DNA from: Actinomycetota bacterium
GTDB taxonomy: Bacteria > Actinomycetota > AC-67
Direction of reading: 5' to 3'
Assembly: GCA_041658565.1 (NCBI GenBank)
Contig: JBAZZY010000012.1
Span: forward strand, 1 to 64,000
Length of the DNA stretch: 64,000 nt
Shown: positions 7,559 through 16,461 of the stretch, piece after piece
Numbering within the stretch: the first letter of the stretch is position 1
How the letters are laid out: every line of letters starts with the position of its first letter
Notes under the pieces: model-generated
Told to the model about the DNA's origin: nothing
Database searches by the model: none
The model's input: only the letters and a program-made list of their open reading frames with translations
Program-made: the position numbers and the translations under genes

Positions 7559-10082
7559 CCAGGAGGAGCGGTTACCTCATCTCCTCGTTCTCGCTCACGT
7601 CGAAGATCGTGAGTTCACGCGGCGCGGTGGCGGCGAGCCACGGATTCGTGATGTCGAGCGGCGTGCGCACGGCCAGCGCATTCAAGCTGAGGCGTCGTCC
7701 GCCCTCGCGGAGCAGGATGAGCATCGCGTGCAAGTGGGTCTGGAAGAGCCTGAGGCTTTGGGTGTCGTGGTCACGGTCGAAGGAAGCGGAGGGGTTGACT
7801 ATCCGCTGCGCCTCGACTCGCTGGAGCACTTGAGTTCGCACCGCTCTGGACCCCTACCGAAGTGGCTACTTCTAAGCGTGTCGCCGGCTACGGACGAAGC
7901 TCCCGAGCGTGCCCTCGTCTGGGTCAGCGACCAGTATCGGGCGGCATTTCTGAAACAGTTCGAGGACTATGTCACGAAGGTCTCGCGGGGAGGCCACCCT
8001 CGTAACCGCGAACTCGTCGCGAATATGAGCCGCATTAGAGCGACGGTTCTTCGTGATCTCTGGCAGTCCGAGGGCGAGCCCGATACGACCGGCGTGAGGT
8101 GGTGGGAGCTTTGGTTGCTTCCGGTATCCGATGCGGTCGATCTCGCCGAGCGCTTCGCGCAGGCGGCAGGGCTGACCTTGATCGGGCGTCACTTGTATTT
8201 CGATACGCGCACGGTGGTTTGGATTCAAGCGTGTTGGACAGACCTGCTCCCCTTGCCTTTCACTGCGGTTCCAATCGCCGAGATACGACGGCCGCAGTTC
8301 GTTGACACGATAGAAGACCTCACGCTTGATGAGCAGCAGGAGCTTGTTGGCGACCTTTCAGGGCGGATCACTCCAGCGCAACCGGAGGCTCCAGCGGTGT
8401 GTCTTGTCGACACCGGCGCCCGTCGGACCCATGTGCTTCTCGACGGATCTCTAAGCTCAGGCGATATGCATTCAGTCGTCGGTCTGCCCGAGGGAGATGT
8501 GCACGGTCACGGGACGCGAATGGCCGGCCTCGCCCTCTACGGTCCGGTCGACGTTGAGTTACTTCGGAGTGGAGGCGTCGTCCTTCTGCATCGCCTTGAG
8601 TCGGTCAAACTCCTGCCGGACCCCGGCCAACCTCCTCACGACCCCGACTCCTACGGTCTCGTCACCGCCGAGGCGGTCGCCGCCCCGGAGGTCGTTTCCT
8701 CGCGTCGGAGGGCGTACTGCATGCCTATCACGGCCAACTCCGACCGCCCGGGCGAACCGTCGCTGTGGTCCGCGACCGTTGACGCGTTAGCAGTTGGGAC
8801 CGACGTTGGTCGCTCCAACGACGGGATCAAGCTGCTTGGTCCCCCGTCTCCCGACGCAGCACGCCTCATCGTAATTTCGGTCGGCAACGTGGATGAGCCG
8901 TACGAACTCGATTACCGCCAGAAATGCGATCTCTCGCCAATTGAAGATCCCGCCCAAGCGTGGAACGCCCTCGCGGTTGGTGCATACACGGAGCTAACCG
9001 ATGCACCGACCGATCCGTCGTTTGCGGGATGGAAAGGGGTCGCTCCGAACGGTGACATCTCGCCCCATAGCAGGACCGGCGTCATTGCTGGCGGTAAGGC
9101 ATGGCCAATAAAACCTGACATCTGCATGGAAGGTGGCAACGTACTCACGGACGGGACGAACGACTTCAATCACAGCCACCCGCTGATGTCCCTGCTGACG
9201 ACGGATCTGCGTAACGATGTCGCGCTCAGCTCGGCGAACGCAACGAGCGCTGCAACGGCGCAGGCAAGTCGTCTGGCTGCGTTGGCGATGGCGATCTATC
9301 CCTCCTATTGGCCGGAGACCATCCGCGGACTTCTCGTCCACAGCGCCGAGTGGACGGCGACGATGCGCTCCGAGATTCTCGCCGAAACTGGCAAGGAGAG
9401 GCGCGTTCTCCTCTTGAAGCGGTATGGCTGGGGAGTCCCGGATGCGCCGACCGTTCTTACCTCCGCGCGAAACGCTGTCACGATGGTTGTCCAAGACGAG
9501 TTCGTGCCCTTCACGGGCGAGGACTACCGAATGAGGAACTTCCGGCTGCACGAGTTGCCCTGGCCCCGTGATGTGCTCGCGGACCTGGGGGCGGACGACG
9601 TTGATCTGCGCGTAACTCTCTCGTACTTCATAGAGCCATCGGCGGCTCGTCGCGGCTGGCGTCGGCGGTACGCCTACGCTTCGCACGGTCTGCGCTTCGA
9701 GCTCCGAGGACCGAACGAGGACACACCCAACTTCATTCGCCGAGTCAACCGCGAAGCTGCGCGGGAGGAAGAGGAAGGGAACGCAGGCGTCTCGTCATCG
9801 ACCGATCACTGGATGATCGGCCCGAACCAGCGCAACAAGGGATCGCTCCATCAAGACATCTGGGAAGGGCACGGAGCCGAGCTCGCCGCTACTGGCGGTG
9901 TGCTCGCTGTGCATGTCGTCGGTGGGTGGTGGAAGAACAGCAAGCGAAAGGACCGGGTCGACCGGGCGGTGCGGTACGCGCTGGTGGTCTCGCTCAGGAC
10001 GAAGACGGCGGATGTCGACCTGTACACGCCGATCGCGACTCAGCTCAACATACCGGTGAGTGCGGTTGCAATCGAGGTTTGA
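7551..10082 (+). CDS. ietS: Subtilisin-like S8 protease, IetS-like defence protein
   Basis: An 843-aa cytoplasmic S8 serine protease with no signal peptide. About 280 N-terminal residues precede the catalytic domain. The triad is visible: Asp287 in CLVDTGA, His320 in HGHGT, and Ser566 in NATSAATAQ, which occupies the usual GTSxA position with Asn-Ala replacing the Gly. A beta-rich C-terminal region of about 200 residues follows. The start is TTG 7551, inside the 3' end of ietA and preceded by GAGGCGAG. Size, domain order and coupling to an AAA+ ATPase fit IetS. The cell-suicide or phage-protein target is not evident from sequence. Confidence 0.85.
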   Translation: MPDQEERLPHLLVLAHVEDREFTRRGGGEPRIRDVERRAHGQRIQAEASSALAEQDEHRVQVGLEEPEALGVVVTVEGSGGVDYPLRLDSLEHLSSHRSGPLPKWLLLSVSPATDEAPERALVWVSDQYRAAFLKQFEDYVTKVSRGGHPRNRELVANMSRIRATVLRDLWQSEGEPDTTGVRWWELWLLPVSDAVDLAERFAQAAGLTLIGRHLYFDTRTVVWIQACWTDLLPLPFTAVPIAEIRRPQFVDTIEDLTLDEQQELVGDLSGRITPAQPEAPAVCLVDTGARRTHVLLDGSLSSGDMHSVVGLPEGDVHGHGTRMAGLALYGPVDVELLRSGGVVLLHRLESVKLLPDPGQPPHDPDSYGLVTAEAVAAPEVVSSRRRAYCMPITANSDRPGEPSLWSATVDALAVGTDVGRSNDGIKLLGPPSPDAARLIVISVGNVDEPYELDYRQKCDLSPIEDPAQAWNALAVGAYTELTDAPTDPSFAGWKGVAPNGDISPHSRTGVIAGGKAWPIKPDICMEGGNVLTDGTNDFNHSHPLMSLLTTDLRNDVALSSANATSAATAQASRLAALAMAIYPSYWPETIRGLLVHSAEWTATMRSEILAETGKERRVLLLKRYGWGVPDAPTVLTSARNAVTMVVQDEFVPFTGEDYRMRNFRLHELPWPRDVLADLGADDVDLRVTLSYFIEPSAARRGWRRRYAYASHGLRFELRGPNEDTPNFIRRVNREAAREEEEGNAGVSSSTDHWMIGPNQRNKGSLHQDIWEGHGAELAATGGVLAVHVVGGWWKNSKRKDRVDRAVRYALVVSLRTKTADVDLYTPIATQLNIPVSAVAIEV

Positions 10083-10135
10083 TGCGGCCCCGTTCTGCGG
10101 TTCGATGTCGGAAGCAGACGCTAGCTTAGAGGTGG

Positions 10136-12109
10136 GTGGGAGCGCAGGGGCGCATCGAGGAGGCGAGGCAAACGGAACTTGTCTGGGAAGGTAAGTACGA
10201 CAAGGATGGTCGACGACAGGCTCCGCCGCGAGTTGCGCTCCCGTTTCAGACGGTGGAGACGGTCAACGAATCGGCGCAAGAGCGCCAGCGTTCATTCGAT
10301 CTCTTTGCGCGCGGTGGCGATCCGACGTGGCGAAACAGGTTGATCTGGGGCGACAAGAAGTATGTGCTGCCCGCGTTGCTGGACTCCCTGGCGGGGGCCG
10401 TAACGCTTATCTATGTTGATCCACCCTTCGCGACGGGCGCGGACTTCTCTTTCTCGCGGGAAATCCCCGGATCAGACACCACTTTTACGAAGGAACCCAG
10501 CGTCATTGAGCAGAAGGCGTACAGGGACACCTGGGGACGGGGATTCGACTCGTATCTGCAATGGTTCTATGAGGCGGCACTCGTCCTTCATCAATTGCTC
10601 GCAGACGATGGCAGCATTTACGTTCACATCGGGCCGAATGTGAATCACCTCGTAAGAGTCTGCCTTGACGAAGTGTTTGGTCGAGAGAACTTTCAGAGCG
10701 AAATAATCTGGAAACGAGTTTCGGCGCGTAGCCACGGAAAAGGTATCCCCTTCTCGCACGACAGCATCCTGGTTTACTCGCGGTCTGAGGCGCCCGTATG
10801 GAATCCTCAGTACTTGCCCACCAGCGAGAGCTACATCAAGTCTCACTACACGCACGTCGAGTCGGGTAGCGGTCGGAGGTACAGGCTCGACAACACGCTG
10901 AACCAGAATCCCGATCGGCCGAATCTGACTTACGACTGGAAAGGGATCACCCGCACCTGGCGCTGGACGCGCGAGAAGATGCAAGAACTGGATGCGGTCG
11001 GACGTCTCGTCTACACGAAGTCAGGGATGCCGCAATACAAGCGCTATCTTGACGAGTCTCCGGGAACGCTCGTGCAGTCTGTTTGGACTGACATTCCGCC
11101 CGTGAATTCTCAAGCGATTGAAGACTCCGGATACCCAACGCAGAAGCCAGAGGTGCTGCTCCAACGCATCATCGAAGCGTCTTCGAACGAGGACGACTTA
11201 GTCCTCGACTGCTTCTGCGGAAGCGGGACCACTGCCCTTGTGGCTGAGAAGCTGAACCGCAGGTGGATCGTGTCTGACCTTGGGCGGTTTGCAGTGCATA
11301 CGACTCGCAAGCGCCTGCTCGGAGTGCCGAACTTGAGTCCGTTTGTGGTTCAGAATCTCGGCAAGTACGAACGGCAGCTTTGGCAGGCTGCAGAGTTCGG
11401 ACAAGCGGCGAAGGTGCGGGCGCGTGCGTATTGTCAGTTCATCCTCGAGCTCTATAAGGCGAAACCGCTTGAAGGATTCGTCTGGCTGCACGGGCTGAAA
11501 GCCGGCCGCATGGTCCACGTCGGAACGGTAGACGCACCGGTGACGGTTGGTGACGTTAAACAAATAGCCATTGAGTTCCGAAAAGCCATTGGCAAGGGCG
11601 AAGGTTCACCAAAGTCCAAAGCAGTCGATGTTCTCGGCTGGGATTTCGCTTTCGAGGTGAACGAGGTTGCCAAGCAGGAGGCCGCGCTCGCAGGTATCAA
11701 CATGCGGTTCGTTCGCATTCCTCGTGAGGTGCTAGAGAAGCGCGCGGTGGAGCAAGGAGATATCCGATTCTTCGAGCTGGCAGCTCTTGGTGTTGACGTC
11801 AAGAAAAGGGGGAAGGTGGTGACGCTGGGTCTCACCGACTTCGTCATTCCACTAGACGATGTCCCCGATGAGATCCAGAAAGCGATCACGAACTGGACTC
11901 AGTGGATCGACTACTGGGCGGTCGACTGGGAGTACAAGGGTGACACTTTCCACAACGAATGGCAGACGTATCGGTTCCGTCAAAGCCGGAGCTTGGAGAA
12001 GTCAGTGAGTCATACCTACGAAGAGGCCGGGACGTACACCATCCTCGTGAAGGTCATTGACATCCTCGGTAATGACACGACGAAGACGCTGAAGGTAGAG
12101 GTGAAGTAG
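10136..12109 (+). CDS. mod: Type III restriction-modification DNA methyltransferase (Mod)
   Basis: A 657-aa N6-adenine methyltransferase of the beta class: the catalytic DPPF motif (95-98) comes before the AdoMet-binding FCGSGTT motif (360-366). The long insert between them is the likely target-recognition region. It modifies the recognition site and guides Res. The GTG start at 10136 follows GAGGTGG. The C-terminal 35 residues (SHTYEEAGTYTILVKVIDILGN) look like a PKD-type beta-sandwich, an unusual tail for a cytoplasmic methyltransferase. The stop codon overlaps the GTG of res by one base, so the two are a single operon. Confidence 0.92.
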   Translation: MGAQGRIEEARQTELVWEGKYDKDGRRQAPPRVALPFQTVETVNESAQERQRSFDLFARGGDPTWRNRLIWGDKKYVLPALLDSLAGAVTLIYVDPPFATGADFSFSREIPGSDTTFTKEPSVIEQKAYRDTWGRGFDSYLQWFYEAALVLHQLLADDGSIYVHIGPNVNHLVRVCLDEVFGRENFQSEIIWKRVSARSHGKGIPFSHDSILVYSRSEAPVWNPQYLPTSESYIKSHYTHVESGSGRRYRLDNTLNQNPDRPNLTYDWKGITRTWRWTREKMQELDAVGRLVYTKSGMPQYKRYLDESPGTLVQSVWTDIPPVNSQAIEDSGYPTQKPEVLLQRIIEASSNEDDLVLDCFCGSGTTALVAEKLNRRWIVSDLGRFAVHTTRKRLLGVPNLSPFVVQNLGKYERQLWQAAEFGQAAKVRARAYCQFILELYKAKPLEGFVWLHGLKAGRMVHVGTVDAPVTVGDVKQIAIEFRKAIGKGEGSPKSKAVDVLGWDFAFEVNEVAKQEAALAGINMRFVRIPREVLEKRAVEQGDIRFFELAALGVDVKKRGKVVTLGLTDFVIPLDDVPDEIQKAITNWTQWIDYWAVDWEYKGDTFHNEWQTYRFRQSRSLEKSVSHTYEEAGTYTILVKVIDILGNDTTKTLKVEVK

Positions 12110-14664
12110 TGGCGGGCCGGAAGGAGAAGGCGGCCGAACAGCAGAGCATTCTCGAAGCTCGCGTGACCACGGCCCCATGTGTGCCGGCAATCCGATCGGC
12201 AGTCGCCGAATGGCGCGTGCAGAAATATCGAGATGCGACGGAAACGAGCCGACTGCTGCTGAATCATTGGTTCCTGACCGACCACCGCCAACCGAATGGC
12301 TCCTTCTTCCGTTACCACTACTTTCAGCGCGAAGCCATCGAGACACTTATCTATCTGTATGAGGTTGCCGGGACGAGACGCCACAAGGATCTTCTCGAAA
12401 CGTTCGCGCCGAACCTCCCGGGTATCCGCCTGCTCCAATACGACGACTTCACGCGCTACTGCGTGAAGATGGCGACAGGAAGCGGGAAGACGAAGGGCAT
12501 GGCTCTGGCGGTGGCCTGGCAGTACTTCAACGCGGTGGCCGAGGGTCGCGACGACTACGCCCGCACGTTCTTGATTGTGGCCCCGAACGTCATCGTGTTC
12601 GAGAGACTTCGAAGCGACTTTGGCGGCGGTCGCATCTTCAAGACCGATCCTGTGATTCCGCCGGAACTGTCGGTGTACTGGGATCTGGATTGCTACATGC
12701 GAGGTGAGAGCGAGCGAGCGAGTTCGCAGGGCGCGCTCTATCTCACGAACGTCCAGCAGTTGTACGAACGGCAGGAAAGGGTGGATGAGGACGAGCCGGA
12801 GGAAATGACGGCAGTGCTGGGGGAGAAACCGCCGCCATACATGGCTGAGCCTGAGCCGTTCGATCGCAGAATCGTTACGCGCGGCGGGCCATGCATGGTG
12901 GTGAACGATGAAGGCCACCACACGCACGAAGAGGACAGCGAATGGAGCAAGGTCATACGACGACTCCACGGGACAGTATCCGGCGGGGTTGCTGCGCAAC
13001 TCGATTTCACGGCCACCCCAAGGTATGCGAAGGGCGGTCTTTTCACGTGGACTGTGTTCGATTATCCCTTGAAGCAGGCGATCATCGACAACGTCGTGAA
13101 GCGACCCATGAAAGGTGTGGCCGCAGGAATCAAGGAGCAGCCGTCCGATGTCGCGAGTGCCCGGTATCAGGCGTACATCACAGCTGGAGTTGAGCGTTGG
13201 CGGGAGTATCGCGAACAGCTCACGCCTCTTGGCAAGAAGCCGATCCTCTTCTTGATGCTGAATAGCACCGCAGAGGCGGATGATATTTGCGAGTACCTGC
13301 GCGTCAAGTATCCCGATGAGTTCGGCGGTGAGCGTTCGCTTGTAATCCATACGGATAGGAGCGGCGACGTTTCCAAGAAAGACCTGGATAAAGCGCGCGA
13401 GACAGCGCGTCAGGTTGATGAGGGCGAAAGTCCGGTGAATGCGATCGTGAGCGTTCTCATGCTTCGCGAAGGTTGGGACGTTCAAAACGTGACCGTAATC
13501 GTGGGGCTTCGGCCATACACATCGAAGGCCAACATCTTGCCTGAGCAGACGATTGGTCGAGGACTCCGGCTCATGTTCCGGAACATGGCCGGCGGCTACA
13601 CGGAGCGTGTCGACGTGATCGGGAACAACGCGTTCCTTAAATTCGTGGAACAGCTAGAGCGCGAGGAGGATATCGCGCTCGAGTCGTTCGACCTCAAAGA
13701 ACCGCTTGTTATCCAGACGATCGCGCCCGATCCAGAGAAGCTGGACAAGGACGTGACGATGCCGGTCCTGAGTCCGATCTTGTCACGCAAGAAGACTTTG
13801 GCCGAGGAGATCGCTGGGCTCGATGTCGCAGCGATGAGCTGTCCAGTGTTCCCGCGCAAGGCTGACGATGCGGCGTCGAAGAAGTTCAAGTACGAGGGTT
13901 ACGACATCGTGACGTTGGAGAAGCTGGTCGATCGAGAGTACGAGGTCCCGGAGCCGCGCACCTCCGAAGAGGTTATCTCCTACTACTCGAAGCGCATCTC
14001 GCAGGACGTGAAGCTTCCATCACAATTCGCAGCCCTCGTTCCAAAGGTTCGTGAGTTCCTCGAAACGCGTGCATTCGGGGAGCGGGTCGATCTGGCGGAC
14101 CCAGTCATCATCAAGGCCGTTGCGACGGCGGTCGCGCAATACGTGACCGTGAAGACGTTCGCGAGGGCCTTGCGCGGTCTCGTCGTCGAAGAGCTGGCGC
14201 CTGAGCTGTTGAGTCCGGGGCGAAGACTGTCTGAGACTCCGCCGTTCCCGTACTCTCGGCCCACGTTGCCCGCCAAGAAGACGGTGTTCAATCTCGCGGC
14301 GTGTGACAACGAGTTCGAGAGAGAGTTCGCTCGTTTCCTGGAGAACGCATCGGATGTTGTGTGCTTCGCGAAACTCCCAAGTCAGTTCGGATTCACGATC
14401 GAGTACACCGACGCGGCGACGAACCTTCGTTACTATGAGCCCGATTTCGTTGTCGTTACGAAGAGCGGCGGCCATTTTCTGGTCGAAACGAAAGGCCGCG
14501 AAGATATTGATGTCGCGCATAAGGATCGTGCTGCCGGAATCTGGTGTGAGAACGCAACGTTGCTTACGGGAACTGCGTGGGCCTATGTGAAGGCTCTGCA
14601 GGTGGAATGGAACAAGCTTCGGCCGTCCGACTTCGCCGAGCTACGCCTGGTGTTCAGCGCTTAG
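12109..14664 (+). CDS. res: Type III restriction endonuclease/helicase (Res)
   Basis: An 851-aa superfamily 2 helicase-nuclease. Walker A is ATGSGKT (122-128). The DExH-type motif is DEGH (267-270). Motif VI is TIGRGLRLMFR (from 481). A C-terminal PD-(D/E)XK nuclease follows, with EPDF (777-780) and ETK (793-795). The order helicase then nuclease is that of type III Res subunits. All key residues are present, so the enzyme should be active with Mod. The GTG start overlaps the mod stop. Confidence 0.92.
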   Translation: MAGRKEKAAEQQSILEARVTTAPCVPAIRSAVAEWRVQKYRDATETSRLLLNHWFLTDHRQPNGSFFRYHYFQREAIETLIYLYEVAGTRRHKDLLETFAPNLPGIRLLQYDDFTRYCVKMATGSGKTKGMALAVAWQYFNAVAEGRDDYARTFLIVAPNVIVFERLRSDFGGGRIFKTDPVIPPELSVYWDLDCYMRGESERASSQGALYLTNVQQLYERQERVDEDEPEEMTAVLGEKPPPYMAEPEPFDRRIVTRGGPCMVVNDEGHHTHEEDSEWSKVIRRLHGTVSGGVAAQLDFTATPRYAKGGLFTWTVFDYPLKQAIIDNVVKRPMKGVAAGIKEQPSDVASARYQAYITAGVERWREYREQLTPLGKKPILFLMLNSTAEADDICEYLRVKYPDEFGGERSLVIHTDRSGDVSKKDLDKARETARQVDEGESPVNAIVSVLMLREGWDVQNVTVIVGLRPYTSKANILPEQTIGRGLRLMFRNMAGGYTERVDVIGNNAFLKFVEQLEREEDIALESFDLKEPLVIQTIAPDPEKLDKDVTMPVLSPILSRKKTLAEEIAGLDVAAMSCPVFPRKADDAASKKFKYEGYDIVTLEKLVDREYEVPEPRTSEEVISYYSKRISQDVKLPSQFAALVPKVREFLETRAFGERVDLADPVIIKAVATAVAQYVTVKTFARALRGLVVEELAPELLSPGRRLSETPPFPYSRPTLPAKKTVFNLAACDNEFEREFARFLENASDVVCFAKLPSQFGFTIEYTDAATNLRYYEPDFVVVTKSGGHFLVETKGREDIDVAHKDRAAGIWCENATLLTGTAWAYVKALQVEWNKLRPSDFAELRLVFSA

Positions 14665-14771
14665 GACACTTGGAGCGCTCAAGACTCGTCGTCGATCAAG
14701 CGGAGTGTCGGAGAGAAGGGCACACTCGAAATGCTGAAACAGCGTCGACCGACACGGTACGCTTCGGAGCG

Positions 14772-15626
14772 ATGGATGCTTCCGAACGCTTTGCGAAGCG
14801 TGCAATCGAGACGATAAGCGGTCGACCACTTGTTGCGTGGGACGTTTCGCCACGACAGGGTGCGGTCGACTTTAGGTGCCTGGAGTCACCGACGATTGCG
14901 GTCGAAGTGAAGCGACTGGCAATGCACGATTTCGAGCAGGCGCGGAATCGTGTCTCTCGGTACGGCGGACTCGTGGCCAGCAGCGAAGTAGCCATGTGTT
15001 GGTCTGTACTCATCGAGTTGCCAACCGACGGGCACCCCGGAGTTGCGCCCGATGTTCGTCGTCTCGCTGCGGAGCTGGGGCCGATCCTCGTGGCGTTGGA
15101 ACAGCGGGGCATCTCCTCAACTCGTGGCGCGCACATGGACTGGGACGAGGTTCGCGGTTGGCACGGCCCGGTCGTCGAATTTCTCCGCCTTGCTGGCGAT
15201 GCGATGGCGATGGCGACGCCTGCTAGCGAACAGCTCCCAGCGGGAATCACTCTGGTCGGGGGATGGGGCGCAGCGTGCAAGGACGATCCGAACGTGACGG
15301 CCCGGGTAGCCGAGGAATTCATCAACGGAGATTCGAAACAAGCGTTGAACATGCGCGAAAAGCTTGGGCGTTCGACAGACGCGGAGCGACACGCGTTCAT
15401 TCTCTTAACGGATTGCGTTGCACAAGCATGGCTCTTCGATGACTGGGGTTGTACCCGGATGCCGACGGCGAGGCTGAAGCTGCCGGAGGAAATCGATTGC
15501 CTCTGGATCTCCAGAGGAGGAACCAGTGTGTGGTGGTTCGATGAATCGGGCTGGCACGGGACTGAGATGGAGAGGCAGGACGACACGATTGAGACGGCGA
15601 GCACCGGGTCGATTGCGCGAGGGTAG
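14772..15626 (+). CDS. Unknown 284-aa protein with PD-(D/E)XK-like signature
   Basis: I do not recognise the family. The start is ATG 14772; the frame extends upstream into res but has no gene-like context there. The N-terminal region has Glu in helix 1 (ERFAKRAIE), then Asp33 (AVDFRC) and Glu45-x-Lys47 (AVEVKRL), a spacing compatible with a PD-(D/E)XK nuclease core. Further features are a helical middle and a C terminus ending in DCLWISRGGTSVWWF. It lies 107 bp after res, as the last island gene before attR. It could be an accessory nuclease of the restriction system or an independent defence gene. Confidence 0.7.
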   Translation: MDASERFAKRAIETISGRPLVAWDVSPRQGAVDFRCLESPTIAVEVKRLAMHDFEQARNRVSRYGGLVASSEVAMCWSVLIELPTDGHPGVAPDVRRLAAELGPILVALEQRGISSTRGAHMDWDEVRGWHGPVVEFLRLAGDAMAMATPASEQLPAGITLVGGWGAACKDDPNVTARVAEEFINGDSKQALNMREKLGRSTDAERHAFILLTDCVAQAWLFDDWGCTRMPTARLKLPEEIDCLWISRGGTSVWWFDESGWHGTEMERQDDTIETASTGSIARG

Positions 15627-15740
15627 AGCTCGCGATGCTAAGCATCTACGTGACGCCGTGAAGGGAAGAGAATGCCCCTTGCGCGCCGATGACGACGTGG
15701 TGGCGAGGTCTTGATTGGGCGACCCTGTTGCGAGTGCCCC

Positions 15741-15782
15741 TGTGCCCCCACCAGGAATTGAACCTAGATCTCCGGTTTAGGA
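15741..15782. repeat. attR: 42-bp direct repeat inside tRNA-Arg
   Basis: Identical to 4142-4183 and forms the 3' half of the intact tRNA gene. The tRNA is kept functional at this end, as usual for islands that integrate into tRNA genes. Confidence 0.9.
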
Positions 15783-15814
15783 AACCGCCGCTCTGTCCGT
15801 TGAGCTATGGGGGC
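15743..15814 (-). tRNA. tRNA-Arg (anticodon CCT)
   Basis: The 72-nt cloverleaf has acceptor arms GCCCCCA and TGGGGGC with discriminator A, D stem GCTC/GAGC, anticodon loop TTCCTAA (anticodon CCT) and T loop TTCAATT. The anticodon stem has one mismatch at its outer pair. The sequence after the discriminator is CAG, so CCA is not encoded and must be added by the CCA-adding enzyme. The gene is the integration target of the island. Confidence 0.93.
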
Positions 15815-15831
15815 TCGGCGTCAGCATGTTA

Positions 15832-15855
15832 CCGGTTCGCGTTGAAGCGAACCGG
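15832..15855. repeat. 9-bp inverted repeat upstream of tRNA-Arg
   Basis: CCGGTTCGC and GCGAACCGG are separated by GTTGAA. It lies just 5' of the tRNA and could be a terminator of upstream transcription or a promoter-region element; there is no T-tract. Confidence 0.4.
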
Positions 15856-15976
15856 CGCCCTCGCGAACCCGATCTGATCTGCGGCGGGGCTGCATTCTTG
15901 GACGCCGCGGACACTTGTAGCCGGGGTGGTTCGCCCCCGATGAGGCAGTTACCCCAGTCAAACGGTATTCGCGACC

Positions 15977-15984
15977 TATGTAGG
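15977..15984 (+). promoter_or_regulatory. Shared TATGTAGG element upstream of secreted protein 1
   Basis: TATGTAGG lies 61 bp before the GTG at 16038. The same octamer lies 59 bp before the paralogous gene at 18585, while the sequence around it differs. It is probably a -10 type promoter element common to both copies (inference). Confidence 0.45.
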
Positions 15985-16037
15985 ACTTGCGAAACCCCGA
16001 CGAGGTGTTCGTCAGGAACGCGAACCGAGGGGGACTG

Positions 16038-16421
16038 GTGGACATGAGAAGGGGAATTCGAAGGCCGAAGCGCATGATCCTCGGACTTGCGCTTGTTGCG
16101 GTGCTGGTCACGGCATCCAACGCTTTCACCGCGTCGAACACCGTCCCGGCACAGAGCGCGGGTTCGGGGTCGAGCACGATCTCCGGCTATACCGTGAGCG
16201 CCGTGTCCTACACGCTGAACGCGACGACGCCGACCAACATCGACGCGGTGCTGTTCACGCTGAACGCGGCGGCGACCACGGTGAAGGCCAAGCTCGTGAA
16301 CGCTGAGACCGCGTACTACGCCTGCACGAACACTTCCGGCATGAACTGGTCGTGCGCGACAACCACGCCACAGGCGACGGTCACCGCTTCCGACAACTTG
16401 TCGGTCATCGCAGTTCAGTAG
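16038..16421 (+). CDS. Small secreted protein with SipW-dependent-type signal (copy 1)
   Basis: A 127-aa protein. A basic N terminus (RRGIRRPKRM) and a hydrophobic stretch (ILGLALVAVLVTASNAFTASNT) resemble SipW-dependent signal peptides. The mature part of about 95 residues is Thr-, Ala- and Asn-rich with two cysteines (YYACTNTSGMNWSCATT), suggesting a secreted beta-rich structural protein. GTG 16038 is chosen because the paralog at 18585 begins with the aligned MDMRR and because a GAGGGGG site precedes it. It lies upstream of the SipW-type peptidase gene and is almost identical to 18585-18968. Confidence 0.8.
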   Translation: MDMRRGIRRPKRMILGLALVAVLVTASNAFTASNTVPAQSAGSGSSTISGYTVSAVSYTLNATTPTNIDAVLFTLNAAATTVKAKLVNAETAYYACTNTSGMNWSCATTTPQATVTASDNLSVIAVQ

Positions 16422-16461
16422 TAGTCGTCGGAGGTAGATGCTTGCTCGAAAGGAGCGCATC

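Larger units (their letters stand above)
4142..15782. mobile_element. Defence island next to tRNA-Arg(CCT)
   Basis: The segment is bounded by a perfect 42-bp direct repeat (4142-4183 and 15741-15782) that equals the 3' half of the tRNA-Arg gene intact at the right end. This is the classic footprint of tyrosine-recombinase integration at a tRNA 3' end. All five cargo genes point rightwards: an unknown 571-aa protein, IetA, IetS, Mod, Res and an unknown 284-aa protein make six, of which at least four are recognisable defence genes. No integrase, excisionase or relaxase is visible, so the island is either non-autonomous or has lost its recombinase. GCGCGC runs are scarce here compared with the flanking chromosome, supporting foreign origin. 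Confidence 0.85.

Noticed and set aside
12016..13485. 489-aa minus-strand frame
   Set aside because: Fully antisense to res, which has all helicase motifs; its composition (many His and Arg) is not protein-like.
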